Counted from the first letter of the stretch, positions 9,808 to 21,799 are shown. The stretch is 64,000 nucleotides of DNA from Przewalskia tangutica (GCA_029844215.1 CM056721.1:57205815-57269814); one strand, 5' to 3'. A program made the numbers and translations. The notes: generated by a model not told the origin, from the letters alone.

Positions 9808-11000
9808 ATGCCTCCGTAAGGCAACCCGCCCGGCGGCAAGACAGCAGAGGGAGCTGCGAGTAGAGCAGCGGCAGAGACCACACACCGAGCCTCCACCGCA
9901 CCGAGCAGGAGAGATGAGTTACAAGGAGCTGGCCCGCGACGGCCGTGGTCAGGCTGACTTGAGGATAGGCTGGACGCAGCAGCCCAAAGAGCACCAGCCG
10001 TTCACCCTAGATCGTAGTTCGAGGATACGGATTTTCCGAGTCAGAAGCCGCCAGAGTTTTATGGGTCGAGGCCTGAGGATGATCCGCAGGAGTTCATCCG
10101 GCAGTTACAGCGGATCATGAGAGTGATCAAGGCATCGGAGACCGAGTCAGTGGTCCTAGGTTCGCATCGGCTGCGTGATACCGCAGTCGACTGGTTTGAT
10201 TCGTGGGAGCTGTCCCGGGGAGAGCATGCACTTCCAGCTTTATGGGACGAAGTTCTCGCAGGCCTTTCTTGCACATTTCTTGCCTCCACAGATGGCGAGG
10301 GCTCGCCGGCAGATTTTTGGTGTTGCGCGTAATCCGGCGACGGTTCGGGAGTACAATGTGGAGTTCGACTCATTGGCCCAGACGCCCTCGCTTGGTAGCT
10401 AGTATGGAGGATCGACCGCACCGATATGTTACGGTGGCTCGATGATCACCTAGCCGAGAGTTGTTCGGGTGTAGCTCTTCAGCCGGGCATGGACATTGCC
10501 CGCATGCAGGCGTATGCTCTTGGATGTGAGGAGCGGATAAATCGACGGTATGACCGTGGTCGCCAAGAGGGCCGTAACAGCAGGTCCTTTGGTGACTTTT
10601 GAGGCGGACCGCCAAGAAGAAAGCCGCTTATGCGCTCCACCAAGACAGAGTGGTCCTCCACACTTTCGACCTTTGGGATATTCGTGAGAGCGTCGTGGCT
10701 CCTGTGTTTCAGATTTTCGTGGAGTAGGAGTGCTCGCCGGATGAGGTTGCCCTTGTCTCAAGGTGGCTGCCAGGAAAACTTCATAAGGGAGAGTGTCGAT
10801 CGACTTGGGAGATTGTTATTCTTGCGCCAACAGGCCATCTCGCAAGAGACCGTCCACTGTGGGTAGCGCTGGTAGGATAGCATGCACTACTAGAGCTTAT
10901 GGTTCTACACCTTCCATAGCCAGCAGATGTTCGCAGACACCGGCAGCCCCAGAGGTCGCTGGGAGTTCCTAGCTTAGCGGTCCTTTGAACCGCCTATTTT
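9808..11000 (+). pseudogene. gag: gag pseudogene (element A)
   Basis: The start ATG reads MPP and then stops, because two bases are missing compared with the MPPRK start in C, F1 and B. Downstream, 10117-10320 translates to MRVIKASETESVVLGSHRLR and then DTAVDWFDSWELSRG, the retrotransposon gag domain. Further on come the frame-shifted V-R-E-Y-N-V-E-F-D motif (10345-10380), a MDIARMQAYAL motif (10491-10525) and a zinc-knuckle remnant (about 10815-10850). Several frame changes and stops make it nonfunctional. Full-length gag would be about 390-400 codons. Confidence 0.83.
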
Positions 11001-11733
11001 CAGTATATCCTTAACCTCTGAGTTTTGTATGTATTGATGTTATGATGATGTGTTTAGTGTTATGTTCGATAGCCTTGTGCTAAAATGTGATTTAGAAACC
11101 CGTTGGTAAAAAGGGTAAGCTCAAAGTAGAAAGTGATGAACCTTAGAATATTACGCTGAGACCTTAGATGTAAGGCCATCTTGAGTACAAGATTTCATGG
11201 GGATCTTTGTCGAATGTGTAAGTATGCGTGGTGTAATTGTGGAAAAATTTCCTTGGGTGGTGTAAATGGAAGTGGTAGCTTTCATGACCTGTATAGGTAA
11301 GATTGTTCCGGATCGAGAAACGAGAGAGTCGACGTGACAGAGGCTCGGGTTGAGGACGTGTTACGTGTCAACCCGTAGCCGGAATGAGGTGGGGTCAGAT
11401 CGAGGTGGTCCCGCCAGGTGGTAGGGTCACGAGGGTGCTAGGCCAAGTTTAGATGACCGTCGTATGAGTTCGTGGTTATGTTAGACCAGAAGCGGATCGT
11501 GAAGGACGGGAATGGCCTTAGAGAGAAGTGAAGCTAGTAGATGACCAAGTTTGGAGGTGGTGACTCCAAAGTCTTGGGAATCAGAGCGATGACTAAAGTG
11601 TGGTACGATACTAGAAAAGCTCGGTGTTCGAGAAGCGGCACGACGAGTAAGGAAGGAAGAGAACGTGTGTTATTTCGCCGTGTGGCGTTGGCAACTTGTT
11701 AGAAGAACTTCATCGTTATCCGTCTTGAGAAGG
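11001..11733 (+). other. 3' noncoding internal region (element A)
   Basis: It has the same block order as Z without the integrase segment. GTATATCCTTAACC starts it, a GGGTTGAGG...GTCAACCCG stretch lies near 11346, and GATGACCAAG lies near 11540. I see no ORF worth calling. Confidence 0.6.
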
Positions 11734-11752
11734 AACATTCGGGACGAATGTT
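11734..11752 (+). repeat. PPT-adjacent inverted repeat (element A)
   Basis: AACATTCG, GGA, CGAATGTT: perfect 8-bp arms with a 3-nt loop, ending 3 nt before the polypurine tract. Confidence 0.8.
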
Positions 11753-11755
11753 TCT

Positions 11756-11768
11756 AAGGAGGGGAGAA
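11756..11768 (+). other. Polypurine tract (element A)
   Basis: AAGGAGGGGAGAA directly abuts the 3' LTR start TGTTATACC. It is the expected plus-strand primer site. Confidence 0.9.
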
Positions 11769-12334
11769 TGTTATACCCCGTATTTCCAGAGTATGTACGT
11801 GAGGGCGTACGTATAAGAATTTGAGCCTTAAGATTAGGCAAGGTTCGAAATTGGGCACAAGTGCCGAAAAGAGTCGTTTTCCGACGAAACGCTTTCCATT
11901 ACCACGTAGGAAAATTCCGCTATGTCATTAATAATTTTATGGATTTTTCCGAGAGACGAAACATTTTGGACCAACGGGAGGGTGACAAGTGTCACCCTCA
12001 CATTGGAAGCAAGTGGACGGCAAAGCTAGACCATTGGCACATTTTTTGTGTTGAAATTTTGGTCAAGGGTTAGGTAGGATATTTTGTGTAGATGGATAAG
12101 GTAGCACATGGCTAAATCTTGGCCTTACACTTGCTATGCACTTGTCTTCATCTTGGCCATTGGTTGGCCTTCACTTGACCTATAAATACCCCTCTAAGTT
12201 GAAGACTTTCTTCATCCTCACTTGAGCAATCTATCGAAGTCTCAAAATACTCCCTCCCTCTTGTTCTTTCGTCCACCACACCCCCCTCCCCCTTTGAGAA
12301 GGCCCTTTGGCCGAGAGCTTCCCCCTCCCCCTTT
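11769..12334 (+). repeat. 3' LTR of element A, truncated (566 bp)
   Basis: It matches 5957-6510 almost base for base, including the U3 palindrome (11978-11999) and TATA box (12181-12188). It then breaks inside a C-rich stretch, where minus-strand LTR sequence begins. About 3.1 kb and the right target duplication are missing. Confidence 0.88.
12181..12188 (+). promoter_or_regulatory. TATA box TATAAATA (A 3' LTR)
   Basis: Same context as 6367-6374. Confidence 0.7.
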
Positions 12335-12352
12335 GTAGTGGTCCACCACTAC
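12335..12352. repeat. Short hairpin at the A/S2 breakpoint
   Basis: GTAGTGG, TCCA, CCACTAC: 7-bp perfect arms exactly where A's 3' LTR ends and S2 starts. Confidence 0.6.
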
Positions 12353-14293
12353 ACTTTTAGAAATACATTTTTAGGCTTCTAAATCAAGTGACCCTTACTT
12401 TAACACTTCAAGCAATTGATTCCTTTAAATCAAATTGTCCTTCCTTATTTCAAGTCATTTCTTTGTTTACATTACTAGAGAAAACCATCCTTTTAACCTT
12501 CCATAAAGTTGTTATAACTAACTTCTCATAAAGTCGTTATAACTCTTTATGTCTTAGACAATTTCATTCTTTTTATAACCAAGAGACTTATACTTTAAAA
12601 TCAAGTTACATAGCTTTCAAAATACTTCAAGTCTCTTAACTTTTAGGAAATCAAGTTTCTTAACCTTAGAAATCAAGTCTCTTATCTTTAGAATATCAAG
12701 AAATCAATACTTTTAAATCAAGTCATTTCTTCCTTTAAGAATCAAGTCCCATAACTTGGAAAATAACGTCTCTTAACGTTTTAAGAATTCATAGTTCATA
12801 GTCTTAAAACTTCATAACGTACTCTTTAAATTAAGTAACCCATACCTTTATGTGTGTGAGTAGGTTATATTTGTTTATAACGATCTTATTAAAGCATCCA
12901 TGATCTAGAAAATGTAATACAATTTTGCCTTATCTTAAATTCTATGCAGATGGAGAATTCTACTCATTTTAATATAATTTATTGTCGTTACATTTTTCCT
13001 TTATTAACGCTGCAATGGCTTGTTCGATACTTATTCTCATTCGTGCAGTAAATTAGCCAAGTCAACTCGACTCCAAATACCTCCTAACGACTCTTACCAA
13101 CATCCCCCATAAGACTTGGTAAGAACTTAGGATAACTTAGACATAATTTTCACATAGAGTAAATCAACATACATACCTCTTAATTTCTAAGAGTAGAAGG
13201 AATCATGAAATAATACCATATGTATATTCCATACATAGAATCATGCCAAAAGGAGGAAGAAGTTCACATACCTCGCGACGATTATCGACAAGTAGCAAAA
13301 TGCTCCAAAGTACTTCAACCTTGATAGCTACTCCATCCTTTAAGTAGAATACGCTATACGTAGTACTTCAACCTATAATGGTCATAATACGTCTATTAAC
13401 CTCTAGCTTCAAACGTAGAATATTCTAAGCGTAAAGTCACCAAATTCTACGGAAAATCGGACAACACTTCCTTTGTTTCTACGTACTTTTCCACCCTTTT
13501 CAAGGCCCGAATTCAATAACCAAATGCCACATTTAAGGCTCAACAATTCAGCTAACCAAAGGGGATTACACGCCTAGCCGGACGTGTAAAATTCTGCCCC
13601 ACAATCAATATAAAACTGTCCAACAACTTAAGCCATATTTGGCTACAATGTATCACAACAATATAAATTTTCTTTCAATTTCCTTTTAATCCAAGTTGTT
13701 ACCCCAACAAGTTATATACATAATAACAATTATAACAACTATAAATCCTTTCTTCCTTAACATGCGACGATATTTAACCATCGACCCATTTGTATCGTAC
13801 TTTCAATGGCTAATAAGCTCATGCTCGTATTTAGGCTCCCAACATCCATAACACTTATAAATCTCCACTACATAATTCTCATGCTTGTTAAAATGTATAA
13901 CTACAACAACAGGAAATCTTTAATCACTAAGATGACAAGATTGTTACCTTGATAAGCTCAAAACAGTCCAACAATCTCGCCCACTTTAGCCCTCTTTCCG
14001 CAATTCTTCTTCACGTTAAAATCACCCACACGCATCCTCTACAAGATTGCCAACATATTTCCTTCTTGTTGCCTTTCCAAAAATTTCATCTAGGCTTAGG
14101 GTTTATCAAATTTTTTTTGAGAGAGAAGAGAAGAGGAATTTCTATTTGGAAGAATCCTTGCAATTGATCAAGTCTTGAAAGACTTTGGCCATAATATAAG
14201 GTCTAGCTTGCTTTACAAGTCGAGGACACTTTTCGCCCTCCCATAGGCCCTCTACAAAAATATCTTCTGATTTTACCCTTTTTCCGTGAAAAT

Positions 14294-14378
14294 CCCGCAG
14301 CGCAGCGCGCTGCAACTCGTAACACTGGGGTTTTCGGCGCCGCGGCCCTGCAGCCGGCGCCGTGGCGCTGTGGCGCCT
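14294..14378. other. GC-rich palindromic segment in S2
   Basis: It contains CGCAGCGCAGCGCGCTGC and repeated GGCGCC words within otherwise AT-rich LTR. The minus frame over it has no protein features I recognise. Confidence 0.6.
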
Positions 14379-14662
14379 GACTGAAGCTTTCTTTCTCCTC
14401 CGTCGACAGAACTTCTAACGTCCATAACTTTCTACTCCGATGTACTATGGACGAGCGGTTTATTGCGTTTGAAACTAGACTCAATGAACTTCATATTGGG
14501 CTATTGAAACACCTAAAAAATCCTAATGAACTAGGAGATATACCGCTCCAAAGTTGACTCAAAATCTGTCCAAAAACATTCTGTCAACTTATCTTTCCAA
14601 TTTCAATTCTTATTTCCTTTCGTACGTTCTCAATACATGACCTGGAATTACGGGGTGTAACA

Positions 14663-15186
14663 ATATCGACCAATCAAAGGGGATTACACGCCTTACAATA
14701 TGTGTAAAATTCTTCCCCACAATTAATACCAAGTAGTTCCATAGACAATGTCATTCTAGGCTAACATACACCACAACACAAAGTCCTTTCCAATTCTTTT
14801 TCAATCCAAGTTGTTAAGTCTACCATGTTATATAGTCGTAAACAACTTTAACAACTATAATTCCTTCTATAAATAACATGCGACGACTAAACTAATAACC
14901 AAATTGAATTGTAATCTCAAAGGCTAATCATGCTAGTTTCGGATTAGTGGTTCCAATATCCATAACACTTATCAAACTTCAATATATACATCTCATGCTT
15001 GTTTATATCCATAACTACAACAATAAGTAATCTTTAATCACTAAAATGACAAGATTTTTACCTTGATAAGCCCTTATAAAATTCCAAGATTCAAAGTCGC
15101 TCCTTAGCAATCTTAGCTCCTTTCCTTCCCGCTCCAATCCGCTATTTGAAGCCCTTAGAAGTTCACAAACAACTTATCTTCCATTT
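14663..15186 (-). mobile_element. S3: LTR fragment, minus orientation
   Basis: CCAATCAAAGGGGATTACAC opens sequence that aligns with 13550-14090 of S2. It therefore repeats the same part of the LTR. It runs to the reversed CTTAGAAGTT motif and is then cut by LTR H. Neither LTR terminus is present. S2 may have inserted into S3, but the flank needed to prove it is gone. Confidence 0.65.
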
Positions 15187-15662
15187 TGTTACACCCCGTA
15201 AGTCTAGGACATGTAAAAGAGAATGTACGTAAGGAAACAAGACTTGGAAATTGGTACGAAAGGAAGAAATGTTTTTCCGGCGGAAAATCTTCCGAACGCT
15301 TAAAGGAAAATGTTCGTTGTTGAGTATTGGATTCTCAAAATGCATTATTTGAAGAGTATGGAACTCTTAACCTTATGGAAATTTATTTTTACGATTTGGT
15401 CACGCTGGGCCCACCCGAGGAATTTTACGCTTTGTGGGGCCCACGAGGTTACTAATTTTATGGACGAATGAGAGGGCGACACGTGGCACCCCCACACTTG
15501 GTCTTGGTCAAAATTTGTAAGGGTAAAATGGTCATTGACCATGGTGGAAGATAATTCTTGCTAAGCTTGAGATTGTTGACCAAGTCAACTTGCCACTTGT
15601 GTTTGATCCATGTGATCTTCATCTTAGCCACCCATTTGTTTAAGTCTCGCCCTCCAACGTGT

Positions 15663-15670
15663 TATATAAG
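15663..15670 (+). promoter_or_regulatory. TATA box TATATAAG (LTR H)
   Basis: It is at the position equivalent to the TATAAATA box of the other LTRs, with a GGAAGACT motif about 20 bp downstream. Confidence 0.6.
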
Positions 15671-17291
15671 CATACTACTAGTGGAAGACTAGTCTTGAAC
15701 ACTTAGAAAAATTAGAGAGGCCTTGTTCATGTGATATTGCTCTCGGGTTCACCACACTTTCCACAAGAAAAATTTGTAATTTTTATCCTTTGTTCACAAG
15801 ACTTTAACCCAAGGTTCCTAAGAGTGTTGTAAGGTTATCTCAATAGAAAGATTTCGGAAAAACGGAGTTTTCACGTTAGTCGCAAGGCGGAAACTTAAGG
15901 AGTTCTTCAACTTTGAAGTCGAACTTGAAGACGGGTTCTTCATAGGCTTCTAGGAGTGCTTGAGCGGATCGAAACATAAGGAAAGGAGCTAAGAATTTGC
16001 TAAGGAGCGACTTTGAATCTTGGAATCTTTAAGGGCTTATAAAGGTATAAATCTTGTCGCTTTAGCAATTAAGATTGCTTATTATCAGAGCTATGGATAT
16101 TAGCAAGCATGAGTTATATATTATGTAGTTGGATAAGTATTTTGGCTATCGAACCCTAATCAAAACTAGCATGTTTAGCTTTAAGATTACAATTCAAGTC
16201 GATTATTCGCTTAAGTCGCCGCATGTTGTGTAAGAAGGAAATTGTAGTTGTTAAAGTTGTTTAAGACTATATAACATGTTAGACCTTAGAACTTCGAATT
16301 GGAAAAGGATTGGAAAAGACTTTGAATCAGCGGTTATGGTTACCGAGAATGGCTTTGAGTATTAAACTACTTGGTATTAATTGTGGGCTAATTTTACACG
16401 TAGTGTAAGGCGGTAATACCCTTTGTTTGGTTGTTGTTTTGAGCCTTAAATGTGGCGTGTTGGTTATTGTATTCGCCTTGAAAAAGGTGGCAAAGTTGAG
16501 TAAAACAAACAGCGGAAGTTGTCCGATTTTCCGTAGAATTGTAGACCGTGATACTTAGTATTATTCTACGCGAGACTAGAAGTCGATAGTCTTGTTGTGA
16601 CCATTATAGCTTGACACTTCTACGCATCGCCGATTCGGCTTAGCTTGTGGATTTAGCCTAAAAGGCATGTGAACTATCTCCTCTTCTAGCATGATTCCTT
16701 AAGATAAAGAAAGTATGTCCTACTCCTTAAACGATCCATTCCTCGTTGTATTTGGATTGCCTAAAATAGAATTTGTTCTATGTACTTCTTGATTGTACTT
16801 TGATGTTTAAATTGTAAGTTGTATAATCCATTGCCTTAGTGAAGTTTGGATTCTAAGAGTGGAAGTATTTTACTTAAAGTACATAGAGTCTTGAAAAGGA
16901 AGTGGTTTCCAAACCTTTTGGCTAGTGCCTTAGTTCCAAAACCTAAAGGTCATTATAATGACTTTAGGGGAGTCAAAGGAGTGATTTACTTAATTGTTTT
17001 AAAAGAGGAGAAATGACATGATTTAAGAGAAGTAACTTGTTTTCAAGGTGAGTTACTTAAGGTTTAAAAGTAAGAAACTTGTTTTCTATATATTAAGAGA
17101 CTCAAGTATTTTTGAAAGTTAAGAAACTTGATTTGAAAGTTTGTGATACTTGGTTTTAAGTATAAGTCTCTTGGTTATAAAAGAATGAAATTGTCTAAAA
17201 CCATAAAAGGGTTATAACGCTTTATGGGAAGTTGGTTATAACGGCTTTATGGAAGGTTTAGAAAGTTGTCTATTTTGATTAATGGGCATAA

Positions 17292-17620
17292 GTGTGCCTT
17301 GATAAGTACTTTGGCTTGATTAATTGAGAATTATTCTAAGTGTGCCTTGATAAGTACTTTGTCTTGATTAATTGAGAATTATTCTAAGTGTGCCTTGATA
17401 AGTACTTTGGCTTGATTAATTGATAATTATTCTAAGTTGCCTTGATAAGTACTTTGGCTTGATTAATTGAGAATTATTCTGTGTGCCTTGATAAGTACTT
17501 TGGCTTGATTAATTGAGAATTATTCTAAGTGTGCCTTGATAAGTACTTTGGCTTGATTAATTGAGAATTATTCCACGTGTGCCTCGATAAGTACTTTGGC
17601 TTGTTTAATCGAGAATTGCC
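17292..17620 (+). repeat. 47-48-bp tandem repeat, 7 units (LTR H)
   Basis: The unit begins GTGTGCCTTGATAAGTACTT and ends GAGAATTATTCTAA. Units 1-6 differ by only a few bases and unit 7 is diverged. I found no copy of this unit in the other LTRs. Confidence 0.93.
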
Positions 17621-17717
17621 TATGCGCCGGTAATAGCCTGTGTGCTAGTGGTATATCATTCATTTCGGTCATTCCTGTTTGTGGCATTTGCATATTCCGT
17701 GGATTTGCTACCCACGA

Positions 17718-17890
17718 TGCGAGGAATACCTCACGCGGGTCCGTAAGGGCTTACGCGGTGAAATAGTCCCACGCGCGTCCACTTATGCGAGGAATACCTC
17801 ACGCTAGTCCGTAGCGGCTTACGCGGTGAAATAGTCCCATGCGAGGAATACCTCACGCGGGTCCACGCGACTTACGCGGTGAAATAGTCC
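17718..17890 (+). repeat. 52-68-bp tandem repeat, 3 units (LTR H)
   Basis: The unit core is TGCGAGGAATACCTCACGC followed by CTTACGCGGTGAAATAGTCC. The same GAGGAATACCTCACGC core appears in B (28735-28890) and, reversed, in D and E, linking H to the B/D/E group. Confidence 0.88.
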
Positions 17891-18543
17891 TGGGTAGGAT
17901 TGCTTAATGATACCGCGGCGTGGTCCCGCTGATCGTGAGCTTCCTATTTTATATTGTAAGTATACTACTATTTACTCATCATAGTAAGGCACTGCAGGTC
18001 AGAATTTGATTATCATACTTGTCTCCGGATTTGTTTGTGTTACCCTATGGTCATTCTTTTACGATGTGGGATTGTTATACCCCGTACTTCCAGAGTATGT
18101 ATGTGAGGACGTACGTACATTTGTACAAACCCTAATTAGGTTAAGAATGAAATTGTGAACTTTCGACTAAAAGATTCCGAACTCAAGGAAATTCTACGCT
18201 TAATATTTTAACCGACACGGATTTTTTCCGAGAGACGAAATATTTTGGACCAATAGAGGATTTACATGTGTCACCCTTAGTTGGCATGGGTTGGACGAAG
18301 GGTTGGGCTAGCGGACAAGTCAAATGTTCAAGTCTTGCAAGATATCTTCAAGTTAGCGCAGGTAAAGGAGTGACGGTTTTCAGTTAGCGAGGCCACATGG
18401 CTCTTTGTCGTGGGGACATATGTCCTAATGTTGTGGTGACATATGTCCCAACATATCAGGTGGACACTTGGTTGGAAGACCTCACTCTTCACATGGATCC
18501 AAATCTCCACCTCCATTTGTTTTAATCTTGTCCATCAAGGTTC

Positions 18544-18551
18544 TATAAATA
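18544..18551 (+). promoter_or_regulatory. TATA box TATAAATA (B 5' LTR)
   Basis: TTCTATAAATACCCCCTC followed by GCAAGACTTCTTC; same layout as the other LTRs. Confidence 0.7.
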
Positions 18552-19081
18552 CCCCCTCTGCGCAAGACTTCTTCATCCACTAAACATTTCTCCAAGTCTC
18601 AAAACTCCTCTCCCTTGTAGTGTTCTCGCCCAAGCCCTCTTCCCCTTCTTCCCTAGTTTCGTCCAAGCACCCCTTCTCCCTCTTCCTTGTAGTTTCGTCC
18701 AAACCCCCAAAATACCCTAGCCTTATACCTTGTAGTATTCCAAAGTCACCTCTATACTAAAAGCCCAGAAATACTACCTTATATCCATTAGTCACTAAAC
18801 GAAACCCTAGGAAATCTTCATTGTTGGTTGAAGTATTTAAGTAGAAGTTGTGTAGAACTTCTAAGGATTTCTTGGAGCTATCGGAGCGTGCAAATTAGGA
18901 GCTAAACCTTGCTCAGGATCGACATTTAAACTTGGATAATTTTGGGCTTATCGAGGTAAATACTTTTGTCCTTCTATTGTAATTAGAGATTACATATAAG
19001 AGTAGTTTTTGAGTATAAGATATAGAAGGATATTAAAGAAGAGAATTGAACTGAATTCACATCAGAAGAATATTAAAGAAG

Positions 19082-19086
19082 ATTGA
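19082..19086. repeat. Target-site duplication ATTGA, left copy (element C)
   Basis: It immediately precedes TGTTATACC and is repeated at 27967-27971. Confidence 0.93.
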
Positions 19087-19488
19087 TGTTATACCCCGTA
19101 TTTCCAGGGTATGTACGTGAGGACGTACGTAGAAATTTGAGCCTTAAAGTTAGGCAAGGTTCGAAATTGTACATAACTACCAAAAGGAGTCGTTTTTCGA
19201 CGAAACGTTTCCACAGCTTTCGTAGGGAAAATTCCGGCTATGTCCTTTATAATTTTTGCGGATATTTCCGAGAGACGAAACATTTTGGACCAACGAGAGG
19301 GAGACACTTGTCACCCTCTAATTGGGGCACGTTTGGGCGGTAATTGGGACGAAAAATGTGGCTTGTTTTGTCAAGTAGTTGGTAGGATATTTTGGTGGTA
19401 GATGGATAAGGTGTACTTGGCTTGATCTTGGCCTTACACTTGCCTAACACATGGATTAATCTCGCCCTTGGTTGGCCATGGCTTGACC

Positions 19489-19496
19489 TATAAATA
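19489..19496 (+). promoter_or_regulatory. TATA box TATAAATA (C 5' LTR)
   Basis: GACCTATAAATACCCA, followed by the family's downstream motifs. Confidence 0.7.
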
Positions 19497-21573
19497 CCCA
19501 ATTTGTTGATGAAATTCTTCATCCAAATATTCTTCTAAGTGTTAAAAATCCTCCCTCTCCCTTGTGAGTTCTCGCCCACCACCCTCCCCTTCGAGAGCCC
19601 TCGCCGAGAGCCTCCTCCCTTTCAGGTGTTTAGCCGGGGTACCCCCTAGCCTAGTTGCCTCGTATAAATACCCCTTGTGGTATAGAAATACTCTCCAAGT
19701 ATTGTTATAATGCCCAAATACCTCGCCCAAATACCTTGTAGTATTCCCAAGGTTACACTTATACAAAAGCCTAAAATACTATTATACTTCCTCACTACAA
19801 AAACGAAACCCTAAGAAAACCTTCATAGTCGGAAGTGTTAAGTGAAGTTGGTTAGAACTTCAAGAGTTGTTTGGAGCGGGTTGGAGCGCACTGAGTAGAG
19901 CTAAACCTCGCTCAGATCGACATATAAACTCTGATAATTTTGGGCTTATCGAGGTAAACATTCTCGACCTTCACAGAATTGGAAATTACATGTTGTAGGA
20001 GTATAGTTAAGTATACTATATATAGAACTAAACATAGTTGTGCGGCAATGTCTTTCGACTTAAGCCCACAATACTTACAGAATGTCTTCGCGACTTAAGC
20101 CCTAATTTTAAGAAGTGAATCGAATCAGAATTACATAGGATCAGACATGAGACTTGTGTAGTATTATCGTGAGTAGAATTGTACACGCCCGTTAGAGCAA
20201 ACCCTCGGTTGGCTTGGTAGCTACCGATAGAGAGATTTACGCTGCATGTGGAGGGGAGGTGCCGAATTTTCGTAAGATATTCTACATTGAGATCTAAGAC
20301 GCACAGGCGCCTGTGGCCTCTATAGGTTGAAATACTACGTGTGGCGTGGTCTACTTGGCTTAAGGCGCAGCCGACTTTGAGGTACTTTGAGCGCTTTGCT
20401 ATTAGTCGGTAATCGCCGCGAGTATGTGAACCTCTTCCTATCTGTTCTAGCATGATACGTGTATAACTATGTAGTACGCAGACGATACGTGTTTAATGTA
20501 TTTGATTATTTGAAACATAAAGTGTTATAACGGCTATGGGAAGTTGGTTATAACACTTTACGTAGGTAAGAAAATGCTTTGTGGTTTCAAAGGGTAACCG
20601 ATTTGACTTATAACGGATTTGATGTGTAGTAATAAAGAACATGAAGTGTTTCAAAAGACCTTTTGAAAGAAGAGTAATACTTGGCTTTGAAAACATAAGA
20701 GTTGTACTAGCTTTACGGGAAGTTAGGTATAACGCCCAAGAGTGATAAAAAGAATGGTTTATCGATTTTTCAAGATAAGAGACTTGACTTAACGGTATTG
20801 ATATGAATTTTGTTAAAAGTGTGAAACCTCATTCGTGAGTAATGATTACTAGGATTTAAAAGGAATAATGTTTTACCGATTTCGAAATCGTAACGAGTAT
20901 CGCAAACCACCGCAAATGCTAATAAAGGAAAATGTATTGAATAATGAAGTATGGTATTAAAACCAAGAAACCTCCATCCGCATGAAGCTAAGACGAGACA
21001 AAATGATATTACATTTCCTAGATCATGGTCTTAATAAGATTGATTATAAACAAGAATAACCTACTCACATATAAGACATATGTTTCTCAAAACGCTTAAA
21101 GGAGAATTATGTTTTAAAGGATTAAAACTATGAACTTCTAAACCTTTTCTTAATGAGAAACTTGAGCATTTGAAATTATGCAAACTTGAACGTTTGGAAA
21201 AATAAGGTTTTTACTTGATTTTTACAAAGGAAAGAATTTTGGTTTACTTAACAACGTTAGTCACTCTATTTTTATACTACTGTATCGGTGACCTTTGTAA
21301 AAGAAATGGATCTTTAAAAGGAATTTAACGACGAGTACCTTAGGTTAAAACCCGACTTTGGCATAAAACGAAAGTACTTTGAGTCAGGTATAACTTGCCT
21401 ATGCTTGTTGTTGGGAAGCTTGCCTACGCTTGTTGTTGCGAAGCTTGCCTATGTCATTGTTGTTTGCCTATGCTTGTTGTGGTGAAACTTGCCTATGCTT
21501 GTCGTGATAGCCTTTGTTGTATTTCGCACTTCGCCTCTCGATGGAGGGCCGTTGATTTGTTATGAACGATTCT

Positions 21574-21799
21574 ACACCGAGTCCCACGAGACGGGCAGGA
21601 TACGATTCCATCCGATTATACACCGAGTCCCACGACGGGCAGTGGACACGATTTCATCCGATTATACACCGAGTCCCACGAGACGGGCAGTGGACACGAT
21701 TTCATCCGATTACACACCGAGTCCCACGAGACGGGCAGGCCACGATTCCATCCGATTATTCACCGAGTCCCACTCGACGGGCCGACACGATTTCATCCG
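21574..21799 (+). repeat. 46-bp minisatellite, 5 units (C 5' LTR)
   Basis: The unit starts ACACCGAGTCCCACGAGACG and ends with CATCCGATTAT. Its length is close to a multiple of three, so it stays open in more than one frame (for example 151 codons at 21489-21944); I do not regard those as genes. Confidence 0.92.

Larger units (their letters stand above)
5957..12334 (+). mobile_element. Element A: gag-only LTR retrotransposon with truncated 3' LTR
   Basis: In order it shows a full 5' LTR, tRNA-Met PBS, broken gag, the shared noncoding block, hairpin, PPT, and the first 566 bp of the 3' LTR. The 2,161-bp internal region has no protease, RT or integrase, so the copy was non-autonomous. The two LTR starts are nearly identical over about 350 bp, suggesting a fairly recent insertion. 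It sits in element Z after GTTTC; the matching duplication on the right is lost with the rest of the 3' LTR. Confidence 0.87.
12335..14662 (-). mobile_element. S2: truncated LTR, minus orientation
   Basis: On the plus strand it ends GGAATTACGGGGTGTAACA, the reverse of an LTR start. It carries the reversed CATAAAG/TTATAAC motifs (12502-12550) and other R/U5 landmarks. The U5 end (TGTCACGACC on the plus strand) is missing at the left, where it abuts A's broken 3' LTR. Its U3 has a GC-rich segment not seen in the other LTRs. The subfamily is closer to S1 and H than to A. Confidence 0.78.
15187..18072 (+). repeat. H: LTR of a divergent subfamily, interrupted on the right
   Basis: It starts TGTTACACCCCG, followed by a TATATAAG box, GGGCTTAT..GGTATAAAT motifs, the TTATAAC/CTTTATG motifs (about 17190-17253) and two tandem-repeat blocks. 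It stops at GGGAT where element B begins. There is no U5 end, PBS or internal region, so the rest should lie to the right of B, outside the window, unless H was deleted. Confidence 0.75.
18073..19086 (+). repeat. 5' LTR of B, first part
   Basis: It starts TGTTATACCCCG, has a TATA box, and ends at ATTGA, where C is inserted. Confidence 0.85.

Noticed and set aside
9683..10120. 145-codon frame as a host protein
   Set aside because: It crosses A's leader and the gag start in the wrong frame; the real gag signal is in other frames.
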